A DNA stretch of 64,000 nt from Pseudomonas sp. MMS21 TM103 (GTDB lineage: Bacteria > Pseudomonadota > Gammaproteobacteria > Pseudomonadales > Pseudomonadaceae): NCBI RefSeq assembly GCF_022132145.1, contig NZ_JAJISP010000002.1:802029-866028 (forward strand). Direction: 5' to 3'. This document shows positions 57,412-64,000 of this stretch, piece after piece. The position numbers were made by a program, and so were the translations under genes. Under the pieces are notes generated by a model. It had not been told where the DNA came from and ran no database searches. It worked only from the letters and a program-made list of their open reading frames with translations. Position 1 is the first letter of the stretch, and every line of letters begins with the position of its first letter.

Positions 57412-60165
57412 GTGTTCAAGGATCTAGGCATAAAAGGCCGTGTGCTCATGCTCACTCTGCTGCCCACCAGCCTGTTGGCGCTGGTGCTCGGTGGCTACTT
57501 CACCTGGGCGCAACTGTCTGACTTGCAGGCGCAACTGCTGCAACGCGGACAGATGATCGCCGAACAGCTGGCGCCGCTGGCCGCGCCTGCTCTGGAGCGT
57601 CATGACGCAGCGCTGCTGCAACGTATTGCCACGCAGACGCTCGAGCAGCCGGACGTAAGAGCCGTGAGCTTCCTCGGTGCCGAGCGCGAGCGCCTGGCCC
57701 ATGCCGGCCCAGGCATGCTCGACCAGCCACCCGCCGATGATCCGAGCCAGGGGGGACGCCGCAGCAGCCAGGATGCCACGCGCTTTCTCCTCCCGGTGCT
57801 GGCACAACAGTTGAGCCTCACGGGCGAGCCGCTGACGCAGCCCGACAGCAACCTGCTCGGCTGGGTCGAACTCGAGCTGTCACACCAGGGCACCCTGCTC
57901 AAGGGTTACCGCAGCCTGCTAGCCAGCCTGCTGCTGATTGGCACCGGCCTGATCGTCACCGCCCTGCTCGCCCTGCGAATGAGCCGCAGCATCAACGACC
58001 CCCTGCGGCAGATCAAATACAGCGTCGCGCAACTCAAGGATGGTCACCTGCACACCCGCCTGCCATCGCTCGGCAGCCATGAACTTGACGAACTGGCCTC
58101 GGGCATCAATCGCATGGCCGAATCCCTGCTCAACGCCCAGGAAGAGTTGCAACACAGCGTTGACCAGGCCACTGAAGACGTACGCCAGAACCTGGAGACC
58201 ATCGAGATCCAGAATATCGAACTGGACTTCGCCCGCCGGGAAGCCCTGGAGGCCAGCCGGATCAAATCCGAATTCCTCGCCAACATGAGCCACGAAATCC
58301 GCACCCCGCTCAACGGCATTCTCGGCTTCACCAACCTGCTGCAGAAAAGCGAACTGACTCCACGCCAGCAGGATTACCTGGGCACCATCGAGAAATCCGC
58401 CGACAGCCTGCTCGGGATCATCAACGAGGTCCTCGACTTCTCCAAGATCGAAGCCGGCAAGCTGATCCTGGAAAGCATTCCCTTCAACCTGCGCGACCTG
58501 CTGCAGGACACCCTGACCATCCTCGCCCCGGTTGCCCATGAAAAACGCCTGGAGCTGCTCAGCCTGGTTTACCGCGACACGCCGCTGACCCTGCTGGGCG
58601 ATCCGTTGCGGCTCAAGCAGATCCTGACCAACCTGGTCAGTAACGCGATCAAGTTCACCCGTGAAGGCAGCATCGTCATGCGCGCCATGCTCGAAGATGA
58701 GAGCGACGACCGCGCCCAACTGCGCATCAGCGTGCGCGATACCGGTATCGGCCTGTCCAGCGAAGACCTGCGCGCACTGTTTCAGGCCTTCAGCCAGGCC
58801 GACAACTCACTGTCGCGCCAGGCTGGCGGCACCGGCCTGGGCCTGGTGATTTCCAAGCGTCTGATCGAGCAAATGGGCGGCGAGATCGGTGTCGATAGCA
58901 CGCCTGGCGAGGGTTCGGAGTTCTGGATCAGCCTGAGCCTGCCGAAAGCCCGGGATGACGCCGAAGATCTGCCCCGCGCCCCGCTGCTCGGACGCCGCGC
59001 GGCCATCCTGGAAAGTCATGAGCTGTCACGCCAGGCCTTGCAACATCAACTGGAAGACTGCGGCCTGCTGGTCAGCGCCTTCGACAATCTCGACAACCTG
59101 CTTGAAGCTGTCGCCAGCGCGCACCACAGCGGCCAACCGATGAATATCGCCGTCCTCGGCGTCAGCACCCAGCACCTGCCGCCGGAGCGCCTGGGCCAGC
59201 GCATCTGGGATCTCGAGCGCCTCGCCTGCAAGACCGTGGTGCTCTGCCCGACCACCGAACAGGCGCTCTATCACGAAGTCCTGCCCGACGCGCACAGCCA
59301 ACTGCAGGCCAAGCCGGCCTGCACACGCAAGCTGCAACGCGCGTTGGCCGAACTGGTCAGCCCACGGCAAGCGCGTACGGAGGCCACTACTCTGGCCCCG
59401 AGCCGGCCACCGCGAGTGCTCTGCGTCGATGACAACCCGGCCAATCTGCTGCTGGTGCAAACCCTGCTGGACGACATGGGCGCTCTGGTCAGCACAGCCA
59501 GCAGCGGCTACGAAGCCCTGGAAAAGGCCCAGCAGGAAAGCTTCGACCTGATTCTCATGGACGTGCAGATGCCCGGCATGGACGGCCGCCAAACCACCGA
59601 AGCGATTCGCCAGCATGAGAGCGAACACGACCAGCCTCCCACGCCGATAGTCGCCCTGACTGCCCACGCCCTGGCCAACGAAAAACGCGCCCTGCTGCAA
59701 AGCGGCCTGGATGACTACCTGACCAAGCCCATCAGCGAACGGCAACTGGCCCAGGTGGTGCTCAAATGGACCGGCCTGGCGCTGCGCAACCAAGGCCCCG
59801 AGCAAACCAGCGACAGCGCCAATGCAGGCCGTAGCCTGCGTGTACTGGACTCCGAAGAAGGCCTGCGCCTGGCAGCCGGCAAAGCCGACCTGGCCGCCGA
59901 CATGCTGAGCATGCTGCTGGCCGGCCTGCCCGCCGATCGTCTGGCCATCCAACAGGCCCGCGAGACGGGTGAGCGCAATGCCCTGATCGAACGCGTGCAC
60001 CGCCTGCACGGCGCTACCCGCTACTGCGGTGTGCCGCAACTGCGTGCCGCCTGTCAGCGCAGCGAAACCCTGCTGAAACAGAACGACCCCGCTGCGCCCG
60101 GCGCGCTGGACCTGCTCGATGCCGCGATCGAACGGCTGGCCAAAGAGCTACAGATCAGTGCCTAG
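57412..60165 (+). CDS. gacS: Hybrid sensor histidine kinase GacS
   Basis: 917-residue BarA-type tripartite kinase controlling GacA and hence the Rsm small RNAs. Two membrane segments (about 11-33 and 168-190) bracket a periplasmic domain; a HAMP domain follows (about 180-235). The histidine is H294 in [15 protein letters not shown]; ATPase boxes include [18 protein letters not shown]. The receiver domain has D717 in [13 protein letters not shown], and the HPt domain ends it with H863 in [12 protein letters not shown]. The GTG at 57412 has GAAGGAAG nearby and [15 protein letters not shown] matches homologues; a longer frame from 57319 is not preferred. Confidence 0.96.
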   Translation: MFKDLGIKGRVLMLTLLPTSLLALVLGGYFTWAQLSDLQAQLLQRGQMIAEQLAPLAAPALERHDAALLQRIATQTLEQPDVRAVSFLGAERERLAHAGPGMLDQPPADDPSQGGRRSSQDATRFLLPVLAQQLSLTGEPLTQPDSNLLGWVELELSHQGTLLKGYRSLLASLLLIGTGLIVTALLALRMSRSINDPLRQIKYSVAQLKDGHLHTRLPSLGSHELDELASGINRMAESLLNAQEELQHSVDQATEDVRQNLETIEIQNIELDFARREALEASRIKSEFLANMSHEIRTPLNGILGFTNLLQKSELTPRQQDYLGTIEKSADSLLGIINEVLDFSKIEAGKLILESIPFNLRDLLQDTLTILAPVAHEKRLELLSLVYRDTPLTLLGDPLRLKQILTNLVSNAIKFTREGSIVMRAMLEDESDDRAQLRISVRDTGIGLSSEDLRALFQAFSQADNSLSRQAGGTGLGLVISKRLIEQMGGEIGVDSTPGEGSEFWISLSLPKARDDAEDLPRAPLLGRRAAILESHELSRQALQHQLEDCGLLVSAFDNLDNLLEAVASAHHSGQPMNIAVLGVSTQHLPPERLGQRIWDLERLACKTVVLCPTTEQALYHEVLPDAHSQLQAKPACTRKLQRALAELVSPRQARTEATTLAPSRPPRVLCVDDNPANLLLVQTLLDDMGALVSTASSGYEALEKAQQESFDLILMDVQMPGMDGRQTTEAIRQHESEHDQPPTPIVALTAHALANEKRALLQSGLDDYLTKPISERQLAQVVLKWTGLALRNQGPEQTSDSANAGRSLRVLDSEEGLRLAAGKADLAADMLSMLLAGLPADRLAIQQARETGERNALIERVHRLHGATRYCGVPQLRAACQRSETLLKQNDPAAPGALDLLDAAIERLAKELQISA

Positions 60166-60200
60166 CAGCCTGATCGGTAAAGCCGTTGATCCATGGACTC

Positions 60201-60230
60201 AAGCCTGTCCGAAGCCCTGCCGGCAGGCTT
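60201..60230 (+). terminator. Hairpin downstream of gacS, weak terminator candidate
   Basis: AAGCCTG pairs with CAGGCTT, followed a few bases later by CATTTT. The loop is long and the T-tract short, so efficiency would be low. Confidence 0.4.
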
Positions 60231-60396
60231 GCGGCATTTTCGACAGCCATGCGCCCCGCGGCGAATGCGGTCCGCCGGGCTAACAGGGTGTGCTGTCACG
60301 GTGCAGGACAAACCGAGGCGCAGCCCGCCCACGGACAAGGCTTGAGCCGGCGAATTTGATCTAATCAACTGACCGTACAGGCCACCAGGAGGCAGC

Positions 60397-61392
60397 ATGC
60401 AAATCCTCTTTTTCAGTAGCAAGCCCTATGACAGCGAGAGCTTTAATGCCGCTGGCGCGCCCGCTGACTATCAATTGCATTTCCAGCAGGCGCGCCTGAC
60501 CATCGACAGCGTTGCCCTGGCTGCGGGCCATGATGTGGTCTGCGCCTTTATCAATGATGAACTCTCGGCGCCGGTGCTGGAGCGCCTGGCCGCCGGCGGC
60601 ACACGCCTGATTGCCCTGCGCTCGGCGGGCTACAACCATGTCGACCTCAAGGCAGCGCAGCGGCTTGGCCTCTGCGTGGTCCGGGTGCCCGCCTATTCAC
60701 CGCACGCGGTGGCCGAGCATGCGGTGGCGTTGATCCTGGCACTCAACCGGCGCATTCACCGCGCCTTCAACCGCACCCGCGAAGGCGATTTTTCCCTGCA
60801 CGGCCTGACCGGCTTCGACCTGCATGGCAAGAACGTTGGCATCATCGGCGGCGGCAAGATCGGGATGGTCTTCGCACGGATCATGGCCGGCTTTGGTTGC
60901 CGCCTGCAGGTGTTCGACCCGACTCCCGTAGCGGGCCTGGGAGCACTGGGCGGCAACCAGGTCTCACTGGCGCAACTGTTAGCCGATAGCGACATCATCA
61001 GCCTGCATTGCCCGTTGACGGAGAGCAGCCACCACCTGATCAACGCCCAGAGCCTGCACCAGATGAAACCCGGGACCATGCTGATCAACACCGGACGCGG
61101 CGCCCTGATCGATACCCCGGCGCTGATTGGCGCGTTGAAAAGCGGCCAGCTCGGCTACCTGGGCCTGGATGTTTACGAGGAAGAAGCCGAGCTGTTTTTC
61201 GAGGACTGTTCCGACCTGCCACTGCAGGACGACGTATTGGCACGCCTGCTGAGCTTCCCCAACGTCATCATCACCGCCCACCAGGCCTTCCTCACCCAGG
61301 AAGCGCTGGCAGCCATCGCCCGCACCACCCTCGACAACATCGCCGCCTGGGCCGCCGGCACACCGAGCAATCAGGTGCAGGCCGGCGCGTGA
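60397..61392 (+). CDS. ldhA: D-lactate dehydrogenase (2-hydroxyacid family)
   Basis: 331-residue fermentative D-lactate dehydrogenase reducing pyruvate with NADH. The cofactor motif is GIIGGGKIGMVFARIM, and catalytic residues are Arg in INTGRGALID, Glu in YEEEAELFFED and His in ITAHQAFLTQEAL. AGGAGG precedes the ATG. It follows gacS as in P. aeruginosa. Confidence 0.95.
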   Translation: MQILFFSSKPYDSESFNAAGAPADYQLHFQQARLTIDSVALAAGHDVVCAFINDELSAPVLERLAAGGTRLIALRSAGYNHVDLKAAQRLGLCVVRVPAYSPHAVAEHAVALILALNRRIHRAFNRTREGDFSLHGLTGFDLHGKNVGIIGGGKIGMVFARIMAGFGCRLQVFDPTPVAGLGALGGNQVSLAQLLADSDIISLHCPLTESSHHLINAQSLHQMKPGTMLINTGRGALIDTPALIGALKSGQLGYLGLDVYEEEAELFFEDCSDLPLQDDVLARLLSFPNVIITAHQAFLTQEALAAIARTTLDNIAAWAAGTPSNQVQAGA

Positions 61393-61419
61393 TAGCATTT
61401 GCGCTGACTTGGAGGAACC

Positions 61420-61857
61420 ATGGCCGAACACGACTTTCGCTACACCCTGCTCAACCCCGAACACACCCTGATTGAATGCCGCGCACTGGCACCGGGCCGC
61501 TACCAGGTCACCGGCAACGGCGGCTCGATGCGCAGCGGCGACAGCCTGCTGGTCACCCTCAAAGGCAGTCGCGAGCTGAGCATGCGCTTAGAGGTCGAAA
61601 AGGTACGCCACCTGATCAACCCAGCCGGGCAATGGGTTGCAGTCGCCAAAGGCCCGGTCTTTGGCGAATTGGCGATCTTCAATTGGCAGGTCAACTGCGA
61701 CGGCTGTGCTGCCCAGCTCGACTTCGAGTTCGCCGTCGATGCCGCGCTGGGCAAGAAAGCCCAGGCGCCAGCAGCCGAAGCACGGATCCAGCAACTGGGC
61801 TGGAGCAGCCAGAAAGGCCACCACCTGTGCCCGCAATGCCGGCAGGAAGCGCCATGA
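61420..61857 (+). CDS. Conserved protein with two Cys-pair zinc-site motifs
   Basis: 145 residues, cytoplasmic, with NCDGCAAQLDFEF and HLCPQCRQEAP giving two Cys-x2-Cys pairs that could bind one zinc. The N-terminal half is beta-rich (YTLLNPEHTLIECRALAPG). I recognise no domain. Its stop overlaps the next ATG by four bases. GGAGGAACC precedes its start. Confidence 0.72.
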   Translation: MAEHDFRYTLLNPEHTLIECRALAPGRYQVTGNGGSMRSGDSLLVTLKGSRELSMRLEVEKVRHLINPAGQWVAVAKGPVFGELAIFNWQVNCDGCAAQLDFEFAVDAALGKKAQAPAAEARIQQLGWSSQKGHHLCPQCRQEAP

Positions 61858-62258
61858 CACGTGCCCTCGCCGCCAGCCTGCTCAGCGCCAGCCTGCTCGG
61901 CTGCGCCAGTGCCCCGCTGCAACTCGAGACCGAACGCAGCTACCAAGTGGAATGGATTGGCGAACACCCGCTGATCGACCGCAGCCACCTGACCATCACA
62001 TTCGGCGAGGACGGTCGTGCCTACGGTAACGCCGGCTGCAATCACTGGTTCGCCCGGTACAAGCTGGCCGGCCAACAACTCGCCTTCGACGCCGCCGGTA
62101 GCACCCGAAAAATCTGCGCCCCGGCGCTGATGGAGCAAGAAGCACGCTTCCTCGACAGCCTGGGCAAGGTGCGGCGCTGGGATGTCTCGCCGATCGAGCA
62201 GCTGCGCCTGTGGCCCGCAGAAGGCAAGCCGCTGCGCCTGTGGCCGGAACAAGGCTGA
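61854..62258 (+). CDS. META-domain (HslJ-like) lipoprotein
   Basis: 134-residue lipoprotein. The lipobox is ASLLGCASA and the META domain has YQVEWIGEHPLIDRSHLTITF, read in parts, GNAGCNHWFARYKLAG and STRKICAPALMEQEARFL. HslJ-type proteins are tied to heat or novobiocin tolerance in E. coli. Translationally coupled to the Cys-pair gene (ATGA overlap). Confidence 0.85.
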   Translation: MTRALAASLLSASLLGCASAPLQLETERSYQVEWIGEHPLIDRSHLTITFGEDGRAYGNAGCNHWFARYKLAGQQLAFDAAGSTRKICAPALMEQEARFLDSLGKVRRWDVSPIEQLRLWPAEGKPLRLWPEQG

Positions 62259-62312
62259 TCTTCAAGCTGGGGGCAAACCGAACGCCTTGCGGAGACGCCT
62301 CCGCGGGGCCGG

Positions 62313-63374
62313 TTACCGCGTAAACAACTCCAACTGTTCATGGCGCCCACGCAAGTCGTGCAGGCGCACACCAACACCCAATAAACGCACCGGTTTGTTG
62401 CCGCGAGCGAAAGCCGCGCTCAGCAGCAGCCGGTAACTATCCAGATCCCAGCGTGCACCGGCCTGCTCCAGGGTGGTCTGGGTGAAGTCATGGAACTTGA
62501 TCTTGACGAAGGGTTTGTCCGGCCGATAACTCGCATCCAGCCGCGCCATGCGCCTCGCCAACTCGTCGAGCAGCTGCGGCAGCTGCCCCAGACAGGCCGG
62601 CAGATCCGGCAGATCCTGATCGTAGGTGGTTTCCACGCTGACCGTTTGCCGGCGGCTGTCGGTCTGCACCGCACGCTCGTCAATGCCGCGAGCCAGCCCC
62701 CAGAGACGCTCGCCGAAACTACCAAACTCTTTCACCAGGCCCAGCTTGTTCCACTCACGCAGATCCGCGCAGGTACGGATACCGCGCCGCGCCAGCTTGT
62801 CGGCGGTCACCTTTCCGACCCCGTGCAGCTTACTCACCGGCAAGACAGCAACAAACGCCTCGACCTGATCCGGGGTGATCACGAACAAGCCGTTGGGCTT
62901 CTTCCAGTCGCTGGCGATCTTGGCCAGAAACTTGTTCGGCGCCACGCCCGCGGAGACGGTGATGTGCAGCTCCTGCGAGACCCTCCGGCGAATGTCCTGG
63001 GCAATTCGCGTGGCACTGCCGGCAAAGTGCGGGCTGTCCGAGACATCCAGATAGGCTTCATCCAGCGACAGCGGCTCGATCAGCTCGGTGTACTCACGGA
63101 AGATCGCCTGGATTTCGCGCGAAACCATCTTATAGGCATCCATCCGCGGCTTGACGATCAGCAAGTCCGGGCACAGTTTCAACGCATGCATGGAGGCCAT
63201 CGCCGAGCGCACTCCATAGGCGCGGGCCTCGTAATTGCAGGTAGCGATCACCCCACGGCGATCTGCGGCGCCCCCCACCGCCAACGGCTTACCGGCCAGG
63301 CTCGGGTCGTCACGCATCTCGATAGCGGCATAGAAGCAGTCGCAGTCAACGTGGATGATTTTTCTCGCGCTCAT
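62313..63374 (-). CDS. dinB: DNA polymerase IV
   Basis: 353-residue Y-family translesion polymerase. Catalytic acids are in IHVDCDCFYAAIEMRDD and PLSLDEAYLDVS; a helix-hairpin-helix (LHGVGKVTADKLARRGI) and little-finger domain follow. The C-terminus ELFTR may be the clamp-binding motif (QLELF). I see no LexA box directly upstream; transcription may come through the 28-base gap from the zinc-ribbon gene. Confidence 0.97.
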   Translation of the reverse strand: MSARKIIHVDCDCFYAAIEMRDDPSLAGKPLAVGGAADRRGVIATCNYEARAYGVRSAMASMHALKLCPDLLIVKPRMDAYKMVSREIQAIFREYTELIEPLSLDEAYLDVSDSPHFAGSATRIAQDIRRRVSQELHITVSAGVAPNKFLAKIASDWKKPNGLFVITPDQVEAFVAVLPVSKLHGVGKVTADKLARRGIRTCADLREWNKLGLVKEFGSFGERLWGLARGIDERAVQTDSRRQTVSVETTYDQDLPDLPACLGQLPQLLDELARRMARLDASYRPDKPFVKIKFHDFTQTTLEQAGARWDLDSYRLLLSAAFARGNKPVRLLGVGVRLHDLRGRHEQLELFTR

Positions 63375-63402
63375 GATTCGCAGTCGTTAATTCAGCAACC
63401 CG

Positions 63403-63615
63403 CTACTCGGCCGCAGAGGCCGCTGGCGCCGGCTCGACGGCGCCAGCCTCGGGCTCAGGCTTGTCCATATATGCCTGAATCACCAGGATGACGATCAGCA
63501 TGAAGGCCGCCAAGGGCAACAGCTTCATCTTCTTCGGCACTGCGGCGCCACAGGCCGGACAAGTCGTTGCCTGGTTCGGTAGCGGCGCACCGCAAGCTTT
63601 GCATTCAAGTCCCAT
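63403..63615 (-). CDS. Small zinc-ribbon membrane protein
   Basis: 70 residues. An N-terminal zinc ribbon (CKACGAPLPNQATTCPACG, two C-x2-C pairs) precedes one membrane segment (LLPLAAFMLIVILVIQAYM) and an Ala/Pro/Glu tail. The ATG at 63615 is favoured among three consecutive ATGs because GGAGG stands six bases before it. Function is unknown. It lies 28 bases upstream of dinB and is likely co-transcribed. Confidence 0.8.
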   Translation of the reverse strand: MGLECKACGAPLPNQATTCPACGAAVPKKMKLLPLAAFMLIVILVIQAYMDKPEPEAGAVEPAPAASAAE

Positions 63616-63646
63616 CATCATCCTCCAACTGAATAACCGCCGACTC

Positions 63647-63672
63647 TAGCCCAACAGCGGGTTGATGGGCTA
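63647..63672. promoter_or_regulatory. Inverted repeat upstream of the zinc-ribbon-dinB pair
   Basis: TAGCCCA and TGGGCTA form a perfect 7-bp pair, with inner CAAC/GTTG pairing past a two-base bulge. It lies 31-57 bases before the zinc-ribbon start. It could be an operator or a leader hairpin. Confidence 0.35.
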
Positions 63673-63843
63673 CGCCAGTGATCACCGGCCGGCACATGAC
63701 CGCACCTATCAGACCCGCCCAGACATACAGCACGCCCAGCCTTATTCCTCCTCAAGCCCCGGCCTGCCAGGCCAGACGCCTGGCTGAAGCCCCCGGAACA
63801 ACGCTAAGCATTTGAACAAACAACAGTTTTTCCAAGACAAGAG

Positions 63844-63871
63844 TTGACAGGCGGGTTTTTGACGATAGAAT
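63844..63871 (+). promoter_or_regulatory. Sigma-70 promoter of tRNA-fMet
   Basis: TTGACA (63844-63849) and TAGAAT (63866-63871) are spaced by 16 bases. The expected start lies about seven bases past the -10 box, at or within a base or two of the mature tRNA 5' end (63878). Confidence 0.82.
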
Positions 63872-63877
63872 TGGCGC

Positions 63878-63954
<77 letters not shown>

Positions 63955-63964
63955 GATACTCAAG

Positions 63965-63993
63965 AAAGGCCACTCAATCGAGTGGCCTTTTTT
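63965..63993 (+). terminator. Intrinsic terminator downstream of tRNA-fMet
   Basis: AAAGGCCACTC pairs with GAGTGGCCTTT across four bases and ends in a T-run, eleven bases past the tRNA. Confidence 0.92.
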
Positions 63994-64000
63994 GTTTGTG

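Overview
The window is a stretch of a high-GC gammaproteobacterial chromosome that I read as Pseudomonas. The reasons are the order tolQRA-tolB-oprL, a GacS sensor kinase beside ldhA, two OprD-family porins, BenR and PcaR regulators close to the known pseudomonad forms, and a gene order from about 15 kb to 63 kb that matches, from memory, the P. aeruginosa block running from tRNA-Lys/queC back to dinB. I see no integrase, transposase, phage gene or CRISPR array. Species cannot be named from the sequence alone.

Region 1 (1-15 kb) is a catabolic cluster read leftward. BenR (12708-13661) precedes benABCD (benzoate dioxygenase, its reductase and the diol dehydrogenase), the carrier benK, catBCA (catechol ortho-cleavage to 3-oxoadipate enol-lactone), benE, a BenF-like porin, and a branched-chain-type ABC binding protein and permease. 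Together they take benzoate across both membranes and convert it to the entry point of the 3-oxoadipate pathway. Two XylS/BenR-type half-sites lie before benA. No catR gene is present and only 30 bases separate benK from catB, so BenR probably controls the whole chain. Upstream is pcaR, whose promoter carries two copies of a PcaR-like box. Between pcaR and the rest lies about 375 bases with no visible gene, then tRNA-Lys.

Region 2 (15-27 kb) is conserved housekeeping, also read leftward: aspS, yebC, ruvCAB, ybgC-tolQRAB-pal-cpoB, queE-queC and tRNA-Lys(UUU). These cover translation, Holliday-junction processing, envelope constriction and tRNA queuosine precursor synthesis.

Region 3 (27-46 kb) is more varied. 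It holds an HPt-HD-GYP hybrid protein, a short-chain dehydrogenase, a Dps-like ferritin, a GGDEF diguanylate cyclase, a membrane-anchored cold-shock-domain protein, slyX, a HIT protein, oprD, a PaaI-type thioesterase divergent from proS, a lipoprotein, a lytic transglycosylase, acylphosphatase, a TlpA-like lipoprotein, a 469-residue protein with a recognisable PilZ signature, a YihY membrane protein and the arsC-wrbA-DUF2069 operon. Making, breaking and probably binding c-di-GMP are all represented within 14 kb.

Region 4 (45-64 kb) holds hda and an AI-2E-family permease, purMN, DUF2066 and DUF3108 proteins, a YaiL-like protein, mazG-relA (nucleotide and ppGpp metabolism), rlmD-cysM, gacS, ldhA, a small zinc-site protein coupled to a META lipoprotein, dinB, a zinc-ribbon membrane protein and the initiator tRNA-fMet with a clear promoter and terminator. 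Two copies of a large palindromic intergenic element lie at about 545-613 and 52431-52559.
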